Origin: Endomychus coccineus
Lineage: Eukaryota > Arthropoda > Insecta > Coleoptera > Endomychidae
Assembly (NCBI GenBank): GCA_958510875.1
Contig: OY294067.1
Location: forward strand, 34,584,912 to 34,648,911
Length of the DNA stretch: 64,000 nt
Reading direction: 5' to 3'
A program made the position numbers and the translations under genes. The notes beneath the pieces were generated by a model that was not told the DNA's origin, did no database searches, and saw only the letters and a program-made list of their open reading frames with translations. Position 1 is the first letter of the stretch. The number at the start of each line of letters is the position of its first letter. This document shows positions 42,194 to 55,020 of this stretch, in pieces.

Positions 42194-44078
42194 CAGCGTG
42201 TTCCATCTCAGACGAGCCAACCCGTATATTTCTTATCCCATAGTGAGTGGGAAAATCTCCCGAAACACGTCGAATGATTTTGTTTGGGGGACATCTCTTA
42301 ACGTATATTTGAGGCTTGAACGAGCAACCCCCTAATAGGGGGCGCTTCAACCCCTCAAAATTGAATAGGGGAGAGGGGTTGAGTGATACGTCATTTGAAA
42401 GGTCTTGGAAGCCTCTTTACAACGGTGTATGAATAACTTAAATTTGATGAACCGTTTTCGCCAAAAATTAATTTTGTTGCTCGAATGCGCCACCTTGAAT
42501 ATTTTGGTTGTTTGTACAATGTACAAGCTCATTTTTATTAAGCCTTTTTTACAAACTTAAACAATCTTCAAAAATTCACATTCGTAAAAAAATTGAATTG
42601 TGTCGTCATGCTTACAATGAAAAAAATTAAATCTGCGTGTTTAAATCAAATGTTCAAATTGTCCTCCATTGACTTCCATACAATAATACAATCTTGACTG
42701 AAAACCGTCTCTAACATGGTTCAGCATAATTGGAGTTATTTGACGACACTCATTTACAATTCGTTGGCGCAGTTCGTCCAAATTTTCAGGCTGAGTCACA
42801 AAAATCTTGGACTTAAGATGTCCCCACAAGAAGAAGTCCAGAGGGTTCAGGTCAGGATATCGGGCAGGCCACTCCATAGGACCTCTTCTTCCAATCCAAC
42901 GACCGGTATTGAAAATTGAGGTATTGGCGAGCTTGTGCGGCGTAGTGAGGAGGAGCTCCGTCTTGTTGGAAATGCAATTGTTGTTCAAGTAGTAGAGGAT
43001 CGTTTTCTAATTGTTCAGTTATTAACGGATCAATCGCATTTTCCAACATTTCAAGATAAATTTCGCCATTTAAATTACCAGGAATAAACAGAGGTCCAAT
43101 TAGGTGGTCTCCCAAAATTCCTACCCAAACGTTTAGCTTTTCCCGATGTTGAGTGTGAGCTTCTCGAAATACATGAGGATTTGTATCGCTCCAAATTCTA
43201 CAGTTATGCCGGTTAACCTCTCCATTAAGAAATTTTGGTTATTGTTGATACGCTCGACCATAATTTCGCAAAACTTTTGCCTTCGATCCTAATCATCATC
43301 ATTTAATTCCTGAATTAATTTAATTTTGTACGGATGGAACTTGTGTTTATGTAAAATTCTGAAAACGTTAGATTGGCTAATACCGGAAGCTGCAGGAAGT
43401 TGTCGTACAGATTGCGTGTTTGGCATAAGTTGGACATGTCCCAATACCGCCACAGCTGCTCTTTCATCATTAACAATTCCAATGGGTGCCCTTTTTTTAT
43501 CCATTACTGATCCCGTCTCCACAAATTTTGAAATCAATTCCATTACGTATTTATGGCGAACGAAGGCAACATAAGGAAATGTTTTGCTGTTTTTTTATTT
43601 ATTAGTTTGAGAGAATGTACATTTGATTTAAACACGCAGATTTAGTTTTTTTCATTGTAAGCATGACAACACAATTCAATTTTTTTACGAATGTGATTTT
43701 TTGAATATTGTTTAAGTTTGAAAAAAAGGCTTAATAAAAATGAGCTTGTACATTGTACAAATAACCAAAATATTCAAGGTGGCGCATTCGAGCAACAAAA
43801 TTAATTTTTGGCGAAAACGGTTCATCAAATTTACGTTTTTCATACACCGTTGTAAAGAGGCTTCCAAGACCTTTCAAATGACTTATCACTCAACCCCTCT
43901 CCCCTATTCAATTTTGAGGGGTTGAATCGCCCCCTATTAGGGGGTTGCTCGTTCAAGCCTCAAATATACGTCAAAAGATGTCCCCCAAACAAAATCATTC
44001 GACGTGTTTCGGGAGATTTTTCCACTCACTATGGGATAAGAAATATACGGGATGGCTCGTCTGAGATGGAACACCCTG
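42194..44078 (-). mobile_element. Long-TIR Tc1/mariner-like element E2, fuller copy
   Basis: The ends are CAGCGTGTTCCATCTCAGAC and inverse (CACCCTG), TA flanks at 42192-42193 and 44079-44080, and TIRs of about 480 bp. The minus-strand transposase is spread over frames: HTH part MELISKFVETGSVMDKKRAP and NTQSVRQLPAASGISQSN (43543-43289), [20 protein letters not shown] (43115 on), catalytic FQQDGAPPHYAAQARQYLN, then [18 protein letters not shown] and [18 protein letters not shown] to the stop at 42641. Spacing between the last two aspartates is about 40. At least two frameshifts. E1 is a deleted relative. Confidence 0.9.
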
Positions 44079-44080
44079 TA

Positions 44081-46185
44081 TATTCCTTCTAATATTTCGT
44101 ATTGAAAATGACACAAAATTATTCTCTTTATCCGAATGTTTAATAGATTTTCCCATATTTCTGGAGTTGCTTGACCTTGTCCTAGAGCCTCAATATCCGG
44201 CAAACCTATAAAGTGTTGCTTACTGTTTAAATAAAATATTTGTTTTGACGAAAATAGGGCGGCACTTAATTAATTCAAATGTATAGCAAATGATTATGAT
44301 TAGTTGTAGGATGGACATGGCAGAGATGTCACGGAGATATTATTGACAAAATTATTGGTTGTGGGTGAATTTTAATTATTTATTTGTTTTTAATTCAAAT
44401 TTTACTATTCAATGTTGTACATTTTCATCTTTTACGATACCTTAATGAATTTCTGCTATTTTTTGGTGGAACATATTGCTTGATGCTTATTTTGAAGGTT
44501 CCCTAAATAAAAAATGTTGTCCATGCTGTACATTTGCAGAAACGATATGAAATTTTTATTATATTTATCAATATCCCATTAACCTTTACGAAATGTTCTA
44601 CGCGTTGGCACTTTATTAGCAATTAGAATATCTTCGATGTCGTATAATGAAATTTATATCAGTGCAGTTCCTTTATTCCATATTATTGTCGAATTCATTA
44701 TCGTAAATTACTTTCATTTACACTTTGGAATATATAGACGCAAAGTTGCGATCGCAATTACGATCTTTTCTCAAGTACTAAATATAATTAATAATATAAG
44801 CCTTTGCTATTAATTATAGAATTTCCACTTCACATCGGAAGTCAGCAACGTAGCGTGTAAATAAATATACCAACTATCATACGCTTGACAGTTAAGATAG
44901 AGGGAAACTGAAACTAAGGGTTTGGGTTCGAAAAACCTACAACCGATTTTATTGGAGAAAGCTTCCCCTCTTACATGTCACGAACGTTGAACTGTTTATG
45001 GTGTGATATTACGTTGCCAAGTGCTATAGAAATAAATAGAATAAGAGCGATGACATTTCTGGAGAATCCATTTTTCCATTGCCGTTTTTTGTACAAACCG
45101 CTGAGTATTTCAGTACCTAATGTTCTAGCAACAGTCCTACAAAAAGTGTGTAAGTTGCCAGTGATTTTCGAAAATCGATAAAAATTTTGGAATTTAGGGT
45201 CGCGGTTCTATTTCACAGTGTTTCAAATAGTGAGTGTTGCGAGTAAAAATAAAAAACTAGTAAAATAAATAAATAAATATATAAATACACATTATTTTAT
45301 TTTCAAAACATATTATTTATTGATATTTACATCGATGTAAATGAAAGTAATGTTAAACAGCATTTTCTTCATTTGCGTTGTCATTATCGGTAACTTCGAC
45401 GATACTTAAATTATTAGATTAGATCCAAGCATGACAGATACTGTGGAATCAGGTGTGCTCATATATAAAAACAGGCTACTATTACCGATCACACATAATT
45501 TAATTAACACTTTTTACTCTGTAATAATTAAAGTATGAGTTGTATTGCAAAAAAAGGTCTATTTTTTTAGTTAGCATAATAATATAACTTTCGTCTGCAC
45601 GAGGACGGAGGATTGAGTAAATGAATAACGTCGAGTATATGCATGCTGTTGTAGCTGTATACAGTGTCTATACGTATACCTGTCCTTTATACCGTAATCG
45701 AGAGCACTGGCACACACAGGCAGGAACACCGACTCAGATATGCACACGTGTGTAAGCATACAGAGAGACTGCCTGACGCTTGACCCGAGTCCCGCACGAC
45801 CGCAGTTGCGCACGCAGCAATATACATAATACCTAATATATAGCTACAGCATGACGGGACGTGACGGACTTATGGTTTTACCCCTCATCTGAAATAGCCG
45901 AACGCGTCTTAAGAAGTTTTCACTTCAAAAATCTAATATTACTAGAGTTTGTGAGCTCACAACTTTGTTTTTGGACGACCTCTTGGAAGTGACCCCTCAC
46001 AGCTTCGCAGATTGTGGTACACGCTTTTTATCTAGAGCCCCCTAATCTGAAGCCAGAGGAGTAAGACAAAGACAGGTCGACTTAACGAATGGAGAATTTC
46101 GAAATGAGGATTTGATAATTTAATAGTTTAATGCAATCAAAATTGGTTTTTGTATATTATCCAGAAATACGGATCCCTAATATCC
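44081..46185. other. No recognised feature
   Basis: AT-rich sequence with an A/T microsatellite-like run near 45260-45290 (AAATAAATAAAT). A GC-richer patch at 45640-45830 has no coding signal that I recognise. Confidence 0.4.
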
Positions 46186-46410
46186 CAATGAAGTCCTCCA
46201 TATTCACGTTCGGTATCCCCACCAACCCACCAACAGCACCCTCTCATGGGACGATCATGTGAGGACCCTTGCGAAGACCGCTTTACAAAAACTTCGTTTT
46301 CTATTCAGTGTCATGCAAGAGCTACTTTCCATCATCCTTGCAGCTCCTCATTATATATAAAGTACAAAATTCGACTTGGCCTGGAGTAATATTCAACACA
46401 TTTCTTGTCT
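46186..46410 (+). pseudogene. LINE RT C-terminal fragment 3
   Basis: Plus-strand sequence parallels 27180-27330: CATGGGACGATCATGTGAGG, then KTALQKLRFLF-like and a QLLIIYKVQN-like piece ending at a TGGCCTGGAGTAATATTC block. It is short and diverged. Confidence 0.7.
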
Positions 46411-47930
46411 TTATATTTATAATCATAATAAACAGTTCTTGTTTACGTAAATCTAAATCTAAATCTAATGACTTCGTTTCCGGATTCACGTTTGAATATG
46501 TATCTAGCAAGTTTATACAAAGTGAAGGCTAACACTTCTAGTAATAAACATAGAGAAATAAACTGTTGACAAATTGAGTCAATTGATGGAAGGGCAATTA
46601 AAAATACTTTCCTCGATTGAAATTTCCTACAGATTTATATAGGAATATCCACATTTGATATGCTCCCACATTTTTGCGTTAGATACGACAAAACATCAGA
46701 GGTCCTTATAAATTCTTGGTTATCGTTGTTATTTTGCTCAAGACGATGCGATATGTTGTGCATAATTAAGGAAACAAAATCAGAATTAAGACCAAAGGTG
46801 TTTAATACATAATTATTGCGAGTAAAGCAGCGAAGATTGCACAGATGTAAGAGAAAAAAATGAGAATAGAAATGCGAGTATAAATGATTACAATTTATAC
46901 CAATTTACAGAGAAATTAGTTGTTATTATTGAGAATTTGTAAATATATTTTCATACCACCTTTATTCGGCTCGAAGGACCTAATGTTAATTGTGGGGATA
47001 AGTAAACTGTAATAAATAGGATTTAGGGTAATTTGCAACATTTAAAACTGAAATTCCAACAATAACGACGCGGCCCATGAAAGATGTCTTACCTTAAATC
47101 AATTTCTTTCTTCAAGTGGGATCGTCTTGTTAATTTCAAAGTAGTGGTTGTTATTCGAAATAAGGGTTGTGTACACGGGTAAAATAATTATGTAATACGG
47201 GTTTATCAATTATGTGTCGTAAGTACACTTGGCGCGGGTTATATTTCATTCGTAGCTGATAATATTTCTTCCACCACATGTAGACCACTGATAAGAAACA
47301 TCTTTCAAGCGATATAATTTGAAACATTTAGCGGCGCGAGTTCTGAAAGTTTTTCATTAATTTTTAAGGCAATAAACTCGACCTCCTCACAGGGCGATAC
47401 GACAGCAAACACCACTATTAGACAAAACCAGTCGGTGAATTTTCTGCTCTATATTGTGGTGTGGCATGGCTACCACTGCTGATGATATTTGCAAGAAAAA
47501 GATCTGTGAATAGACTTGGATACCCGCGTCTGACTCTCCCTGTCATATATAGATTGAGTTTAAATCAGTGGTGTTTAGGAGTGTTATAGTGACTTAGAGC
47601 AAGACAGACGCATTGTATTATTCTACAAAAAAAAGCAAGTAAACCACTCAAGAGGATTGTATCTGAAAACTGACACTTCACTTACGACAGTAGCTCGCGA
47701 TAGAAGCGCGGTTATACATTGATTGGAGAATTAATTGGTAAAGTATAAGAATAATGAAATAAATCTACAATACCTATTTCAATTCAATTTTAGTGCTAGC
47801 ACCATCTTAAGATAATTATCTTATGCTTATCACACAACACATTTATCTCCATATTTGTAGAATCTCGCTCGCTGCATTCATTAAATCACAATACACCGCT
47901 GATTTGAACTCAATCTGTATGTAGATCTAT
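46411..47930. other. No recognised feature
   Basis: No coding, RNA or repeat signal recognised. Confidence 0.4.
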
Positions 47931-47940
47931 GATACAGTTT

Positions 47941-48242
47941 TGTCAGACGTTTTACGTTGTAAATGTGCGAATCCAAATGTTGCCAAAATATTATGTAACA
48001 TGCTGCCATTATTTGTGTCAGACGTTTTACGTTGTAAATGTACGAATCCAAATGTTGCCAAAATATTATGTAACATGCTGCCATTATTTGTTTATGAAGA
48101 GACCATGGACAATCCCACTGCAGCAGGGCAGAGATTCATGGAACTTACTAGAAATAGCGTGTTTGTAAAGTCGAAAAAATGTGATTCACCAGGAATAATG
48201 CAAAGAAATCTCAAGGGTGTATTCCATTCTAATAGAAATTAA
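47941..48242 (+). CDS. Unknown coding-like exon with in-frame 75-bp tandem duplication
   Basis: A frame is open from about 47940 to TAA at 48240-48242. Units 47941-48015 and 48016-48090 are identical except for one base (GTGCGA/GTACGA), giving two 25-residue repeats (SDVLRCKCANPNVAKILCNM...). A non-repeated tail follows (NPTAAGQRFMELTRNSVFVK; GIMQRNLKGVFHSNRN). There is no ATG in this frame at the start; TTTGTCAG just before could be a splice acceptor, making this a terminal exon. I do not recognise the protein. A second frame is also open through the repeat, so coding status is uncertain. Confidence 0.35.
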
Positions 48243-48747
48243 TGAAAATGAACGATGAAAAAGTTAAAAAATAAACCCATTCGCAATATGTTGAATAGTT
48301 CGTTATCGCTATGAATGAATCACGTTAAATAATAAAGTATATTAATTCCAAATAATGTGATTATCTGATTACGCATCGTAGAAATATCTGATATTGGTGT
48401 TGCGGGACAACTTATTTTCTATGACACAGTTACAATTGAAAATCCACATTTCCAAATCATTTTTAAAATTGATATTTTAATGATATGTCAAGATTGATGG
48501 ACAGCTTCTCTGAACTATGCCGTAATCGATTCTAGTAAAGTATCGTTCTGAAATAAATAAATGTAATTGCAATGAAATCACGTCTACGAGAGTAGAGATG
48601 AAATGAGCCATTAATATCAATTTACGAAATAACAAAGGAATAAAGTAAATAAGATCAGCCATTTACCTTTCGAAATGACTTCATAAATTTATACGTGGCA
48701 AGCGCACCAAAACCAACTTCCAGTTAATGAAAATGTATTTTTTTTAG

Positions 48748-48917
48748 GAAATACGTACATCATGTTAATTAATACATTTTCATTGTCTAGTACGAATCTG
48801 GTGTTCTGGCTGTGTTTGAAGATTCTTGTAGATTTTGTGAATCTGACTAACTGCACTCGGCGTTATGATAATAATCGATATTACAAAACTCTGATCGCTT
48901 CTGGAATAAGTGAAAAG
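48748..48917 (+). CDS. Candidate internal exon, unknown protein
   Basis: A 170-bp stretch is bounded by TTTTTTTTAG and AAG-GTAAGA, matching splice consensus, with one frame open throughout (TYIMLINTFSLSSTNLVFW, NCTRRYDNNRYYKTLIASG). It includes a hydrophobic segment. It resembles no family I can name, and neighbouring exons could not be assigned, so chance remains possible. Confidence 0.25.
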
Positions 48918-49289
48918 GTAAGAGCTCTAAAATGATTCATTCCGTCATGTGATATATCGATTACAATAGTTGGGTTATTCTAAGTTCGATTTGATCCCGG
49001 AACCTAAATAATTAGAGAGATATAATTTCATGTATAGCTTCATTATTATAGAGAACAGAGGTGGGGAGAGAAAAATCCGATATCTATAAATTAAAAAAAC
49101 ATTCGATTTGGTAATCGTAGTTACACTATGAAATAAATTACCTAAATTAGTTACCTCGTTCGTTGAAATGACAATACAAGCGGGAATGTGTTGCAGCGTC
49201 TCGCTATTAATAATAGCCAATGTCTATCATTGTAAGCATTCACCAGCTTTCCTCTCTTTCGTTCTCTAATGTGAACTATGGGTTACCCT

Positions 49290-49800
49290 CAGCCGTCAGC
49301 CTTCCTTGAGAAATGGTGTGACCTGTATTCAAAATATGTTCGGCTACGGCTGATTTTTCACCATTATTTTTCGATATGGGCAAAATGTTCCTTCTAGTTT
49401 GACCCCTATAGTATTTTGAACACGACACACAAGTGATTTTGTAAATCTCGGATTTGTCGAAATCGGAAACTTTATGAAAGATGTTGTCTTAACGGTGTTT
49501 TAGCTCGTTCTTACATCTATAAACTGGTTGTATTGCAAATTTACAAAACAAACTTTGGAATTTATTAATTACTGAAGAATGATGAGTGAAACTTTTGAAT
49601 TTTATTGAAATATTTGAAGGTAATGGCTCTAATTTGGTTAGTTGGCTACGTTCCAATTTCCTCTCTTGTTTAGAAATTAAATTATTGATCAAAGATTTGT
49701 GTTGACCATTATTCAAAGCAAATTGCTGAAGTTTCTCAACTACGTTGTTATAATTTTGCTGGCTCAAAGGGACGTTCAATAATCTATGAACTAATACTTA
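49290..49800 (-). mobile_element. Penelope-like element fragment (lead-in and GIY-YIG part)
   Basis: Minus-strand 49779-49489 is open for 96 residues: PLSQQNYNNVVEKLQQFALN, SLINNLISKQERKLERSQL, KFKSFTHHSSVINKFQSL, FCKFAIQPVYRCKNELKHR. This is the connector between reverse transcriptase and endonuclease in PLEs. Below 49489 a decayed GIY-YIG segment follows (matching 1282-1480). It is the longest PLE protein remnant in the window. No hammerhead is present next to it. Confidence 0.75.
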
Positions 49801-50148
49801 TATCTAAACGGTGTAGCTGAATCCGCCGGGATATACCTATTTGTTTGAGTGGGTTTTCCGTATATGTCGAAATTAAAGAGATTACCATCTTTTATCTATT
49901 TTTATCTGTTTTTCATAGTGGATCACTTGATCCAATTGCTTGCGATATTAGTTCCTCTTTTGAATGTAATACTTCAATTAATAACAAATTGTATGTCGTA
50001 AATAAGAATATTGAAGAATCTAGCATAGATTTTACACTCAAGATCTAATTTACAATTCACAAATTGCACTGTTTGCAAAATCATTTTATTTTTTATTAGT
50101 TTCAGATAAAGTTTATGCTATTCGCAAATAATACCGGATGATTTACGA

Positions 50149-50420
50149 TAAACAATAATTATATTATATTCCAACTAATGCTAGCCGTTTTTGTAGTTAT
50201 AACTTGACAAATAATGATTATTCATATCATGGAAACATATCGCAAATCGCAAACTTGATGATGTCTAAGCTTGCACCGTCACGAATAACGGCTATCATTG
50301 TATGCTCATTGAATAATATATTAGATTCCAACTACTGGTACCCGTTTTTGTAGTTACAACTTGACAAATAATGATTATTTATATCATGGAAACATAACGC
50401 AAATCGCAAACCTGATAATC
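50149..50420. repeat. Local direct duplication, ~110 bp, spaced 163 bp
   Basis: TAATTATATTATATTCCAAC, CCGTTTTTGTAGTTATAACT and TTGACAAATAATGATTATTC at 50155-50265 recur at about 50318-50415 with few changes. Each copy ends in CGCAAATCGCAAAC. There are no visible terminal repeats. Confidence 0.7.
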
Positions 50421-52296
50421 AAAAAGCAAAATTCTTCAAAGCAAGCCTCTGAAACATGAACTTCATATTCTCCTAATTATATCTCAGCTTCAAATGACTA
50501 TTGTATCATTTGTATCATCTAGTGAGAAACTGAAACGTACACAATTTTGTTCTAAAAAATAATTTAATTGAAAATCACAATGGAAATCAGGAACTACTTG
50601 TTTTATCATATTAGAAGTATGAATGAACTTTTACATATTATTTCACATAACATCGACCTTCAGTTCCAGCTTCGCAGTGGAGTTGGCTAACCAATGTTCT
50701 TTCTTTCTTATTTTCAATAATTACATGCAGTTACTTTTTTCTTCGAACATTTGGTAAACTTTACAATTGTCTCTAAATTACATTTAAGATTACAAATAAT
50801 TTGTATTATTTGATATAACAAGTAAAGAACCCAATTTTTAAACTTAAAATAACTATTAAAAGTTTCATTTTCACTAATTTAATCAATAAATGTAAGTAGT
50901 TTCGCTAACACTATAACTTCTTCAAACAGATATTACTATCGGATTTTGTTTGTAATAGTTTATTATATAACAATGCTTCAAAGCCGCAATATCATATGAT
51001 ACCCTGTTTATTATTGTCCAAGTAAAACTACAATAAAATCAGCAACGACAATTTGCATTCCCCTACCCATGCTATTTGAGAGGTAAAAGGTGGAATGCGA
51101 CATTCTCTGGAATCACTCAGATATTTTATATATCTCATGTACTCAAATAAGTAATTATACCATACATGTTTGTTGGTAAGGTATTTCCAAAATAAATGCA
51201 ACGACAAACATTTTCATATTCTACCTTTTCTTACACATTTTAGTCCGTTTAACATAAACATCATTATAATCTTCAGAATCGGAAAAACTTATATAACTAA
51301 CAAATTCTGAAATAATGAAACATGAATTATAAGTTGAGAACGTTCCAGAAATTAAAACTACTCATCCAAATTCAACTCAACCAACATTAACGGGTGAGGG
51401 AAGTCACGTGATCAATCGGTCACATCTTTTTCAGTTTAATTAACGAATCGATCTATTGCCCATGAGGTTTTTTATCTACAATTCACATTTGTAAGTGCAC
51501 AACTCCGTCGTCTTACGCGATCCTCACGAAAGTGAAGGAAACTGGCGAACATGAATAAAACATAACTTCCCCGTCAAACTCAGCAAAGCGACGAATTATT
51601 TTAATAGGCAGAAAACAATCTATTGGTTTGTGAGTGACGGATCTAAGAACCATCTGCGAGAAGGCAATCTCTCTTGGCGGAAACAACAATTTCACAGTTT
51701 CCCTTGACATTTTGTTATAGCCGAAAGACGAGCAGATGGTGTTTGAACTCAACCAGCTCCTTTCCGTCTCAATCAGGGACCTTTAAACTTTTCCATATAA
51801 GCGCCACTTTTCAAATGCAAAATAGCTTTGGTTTTTCTTTTGGCCTCGAAGTGAATAAATTAGTATTAGAAGAACAAAACAATTTTGTTAACAAGTTATG
51901 TAATGTTTTAGCAATTTAAATTTTGGAAAACGGATCTTCCTCATTCGGCTCCATGTCTATCATGGAGATACTGGAAGTGATGCGATAAGTTCGACTTCTA
52001 GACTGGATCGCACAATGTTCCAAAACGATGGTATGAGTTGAAAAGCAAATGTTTACGAATTTTAATCATGAGGGGCGTTTAAATCCAAATTTTTTACTTC
52101 GTCTTAATACAAAAAGCCAACGGTCAGATGAAGTTTCGGTTCATGTGACGTCGCGGCCAGATACAGTCGCAGTCAAAACGGTTCAAGTGATTTTACCGAA
52201 ATTCTTAGAAATCCAATAGAAAGAGAGCAAAGCAGAGAGGTATTTTAAAAACAATGATTTGTTTATTTTTTGAGATATGTTAAAATTTTTGTTGTA
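50421..52296. other. No recognised gene; one diverged repeat R1 tail
   Basis: GTGAGGGAAGTCACGTGATC-AATCGGTCAC at 51395-51424 resembles the tail of repeat R1 at 8210-8240. Otherwise nothing was recognised. Confidence 0.35.
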
Positions 52297-54518
52297 GGCC
52301 AGTACAAATAGTATTTGAACAACAACAAAATTCGTTACAGCAATCTGACAGCGGGATATTGTAGAACAAGATATTGTAAAAGTGGGAAAAATAAATCGAA
52401 CCGACAGCTGCTATCCGAGGTGGAATGGGGTGTGTTTTTAGGGGTTGAAAACAGTTTTTCGTGATTTCTGGCTAAGCCGTGCATTCTATCAAAAAAAGTT
52501 AAATATAAAAGTTGTAGGGAATAAAAAGATCTACAACGTTTGTACTCACCATTTTTACTCTAACCTCAAAATTTTTCGACAAAAATGCGAAAAACCAATT
52601 TTCCAGTTTTTAATTTTTTTCTTTGACAAATTAAACTTTATGAAGCTCAAACTTTGGCAAAAGACCTCTATTTATTGCAAAAAAGCAGTAATTTTTTAGG
52701 AGGGGAATATTTGGAGGTTGTTGTTAAATTTGATTTAAGAAGAAAAAAACAATTTTTAACTGCGATTCCTCTTAAAACTACGCCTCCTACAGAGTTTTGT
52801 TTTGGCTCACTCACTCGTTTTTACGTCTACTGTCGATAAGTGGTAAAAAAAAGGTATACTGCAATGGAAAAAATGGCGGAAAAATTTAAGAAACTGAAAA
52901 ATCACTTTGTTCCTGGTAATTTGCATATTTATCGTTGAATAATTGTTATTAATTAATAAAATCATGTTAATTTTTTTATGTTTATGGAAACTGTATTATT
53001 ATTTCTTCAATTATTGTATAGATCGAGTTTTGATATGATGTCATGTATTTCTAAGACAGCAAATTATAATTGCTTTATTCGTATATTCGTAATCGCAGGA
53101 TACGAATATGAGAAATTTAAGGAGCTGTTTTCGAAGCTAAAGACAGCATGCGAACGCACCCAGAGAGGCCTTCTAACCCAATGAGAGGTCGAGACGGCAT
53201 ATACTACAGTTGTGCAAACTTATGTTTAAATTGTTTTAATTTAGAAAATTGCTCAAATGCTGATCTTCCACAAATTTCCATACACGAAAGTGACTCGGAA
53301 GAAATGGAAACAGATCAATGTACTATAAATGAAACAGTATTCTATGAAACTTTCGAAAACACTGGAGAGTCGTTCAGTTTTGTTGAAGCAGACGAAGAAA
53401 AAGTACAACGCTCTGCGAAGAAAGCAAGATTAGAGGAAAATACATCTATGGGAATGCATACTTTTTCAATTTAGGTTTTTAAGCATGTTCAAAATAATAT
53501 TAAATTTTTTTTACCGCATTTATGAATTTCATGTTGTTAATATTTATTACCTAAAAACAGGAGCGATCTGCTTCAATTTTTCCAGGATGTATTATTTTTT
53601 ATAGAATTTTTTTTTAATAATACTTGCAATATAAACTTGTTCAGTGCAACATGCAAATACTGTCTTATAATTGAGAACCACTCTACAAAACCCGTAGTAT
53701 ATATCATTGTAGATCTACTACATTACATATTGTTTGATTATATTTTGTTTAGTAAACTAATTGATTCCGAGTAAAAAACTAAAATTGTTCTTAAACGCAT
53801 ATTGGGAATGTGCATTTCTTATGTTTCGTTTGATAGTAACAATCCCATGTACGACGATCGTAGAAGTCATATATTCGTATCCTGCGATTACGAAGATACA
53901 AATATAGCAGATATAATTTGCTGTCTTAGACATGCATGACATCATATCAAAACTCGATCTATACAATAATCAAAGAAATAATATTATGGCTTCCATAAAC
54001 AAAAAGAAATTAAAATGATTTTATTAATTAATAACAGTTATTCAACGATAAATATGCAAATTACCACGAAAACAGCGATTTATTCGGTTTTTCCAATTTC
54101 CCCGCCATTTTTTCATTGCAGTATACCTTTTTTTACCGTTTATCGAAAGTAGACGTAACAAAGAGTAAGTGAGCCAGAACAAAACTCTGTAGGAGGCGTA
54201 GTTTTAAGAGGAATCGAAATTTTTTGTCGAAAAATATTGAGGTTAGGGTAAAAATGGTGGGTACAAGTTGTAGATCTTTTTATTCCCTACAACTTTTATA
54301 TCCAACTTTTTTTGATAAAGTGCGCGGTTTAGTCAGAAATCACGAAAAACTGTTTTCAACCCCTAAAAACACACCCTTTTCCATCCCGGATAGCAGCTGT
54401 CGGTTTGATTTGTTTTTCCCTCTTTAATAATATCTTGTTCTACAATATCCCGCTGTCAGATTGCTGTAACGAATTATTTTTTTTTTATTTCTAATATTTT
54501 CTCCTAATAGTACTGGCC
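52297..54518. mobile_element. Long-TIR element with unknown cargo
   Basis: The ends are GGCCAGTAC and its inverse GTACTGGCC, with TA at 52295-52296 and 54519-54520. The arms mirror each other over most of 52320-53110 and 53860-54490 (for example CAATCTGACAGCGGGATATT and its inverse). The left arm has about 170 bp, around 52580-52755, that are missing from the right. A unique centre at about 53110-53850 is not part of the arms. No transposase motif was found. Confidence 0.75.
53148..53474 (+). CDS. Unknown frame in the centre of the long-TIR element
   Basis: A 108-residue frame begins within the left-arm boundary and fills the unique centre. It has a cysteine-spaced stretch (YYSCANLCLNCFNLENCSN) and an acidic C-terminal half (HESDSEEMETD; SFVEADEEK) ending with a basic KKARLEE. 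An upstream ATG at 52864 begins a short lysine-rich exon (MEKMAEKFKKLKNHF) with a GTAAT donor; an acceptor at 53097-53098 is plausible, but the joined frame ends at 53183. I do not recognise the protein; it could be a transposon accessory protein or captured sequence. Confidence 0.35.
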   Translation: MRTHPERPSNPMRGRDGIYYSCANLCLNCFNLENCSNADLPQISIHESDSEEMETDQCTINETVFYETFENTGESFSFVEADEEKVQRSAKKARLEENTSMGMHTFSI

Positions 54519-54619
54519 TATTGCTATAATCCTCAGCCTCTCAATCAGATTGTGCAACTAGTCGAGTCGTTTTTTTTATCTTTAATTCTTCAACAAGTGT
54601 AGATTCTTTTTAACTTATA

Positions 54620-55020
54620 TATAAGGTCACACTAACACATATGCTTATTATTTTCGTCTTTACGTACGTTTTGATCTCACGACCATCATCAGAAGACGAA
54701 GCAATGTCTAAAATGTGATTTCTTAAAACTAATTGTATCAAGCACAAAGTGTCCTTTTCGCACCAATTTCAATTTAAAATGCCCATGTCGCCGAAACGAA
54801 CAGAAGCACGAGTAATCGAAATTGTAATTAATTGACCCTTGCAAATTCCTTCACGCGCCTTTATAATGTTGAAAGTATATTTTACGTAGAATGCCGAAAT
54901 ATCAATATTTCTAGTGAGGTCAGACAGCCTTTTCCTATTACCTCATAAATCTTTATCTTCTGATTTGAAAGTGGATACTTGAGAATATTATAGTTTAGCT
55001 TCAATCTTATTCAAACATTG
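54620..55020 (-). mobile_element. Family B hammerhead element, copy 4 (one arm and body)
   Basis: The arm at 54625-54835 is the inverse of that at 6240-6475. It is followed by the body (CCTTGCAAATTCCTTCACGC; AGGTCAGACAGCC; TTACCTCATAAATCTTTA) corresponding to 5975-6150. No second arm or duplication was found. Confidence 0.6.
54655..54697 (-). ncRNA. Decayed hammerhead motif B6
   Basis: The CUGAUGA core, CGUACG and stem I are intact, but GACC-GAAA has become GAUC-AAAA, losing the conserved G of the GAAA core. Cleavage is unlikely. Confidence 0.5.

Noticed and set aside
45571..45813. 80-residue minus-strand frame with several cysteines
   Set aside because: No recognisable domain, no hydrophobic or repeat pattern, no splice context; the GC-richer patch can hold such a frame by chance.
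47478..47510. CTGATGA followed by GAAAA, resembling a hammerhead core
   Set aside because: No stem II can form between the two boxes and no stem I partner exists.
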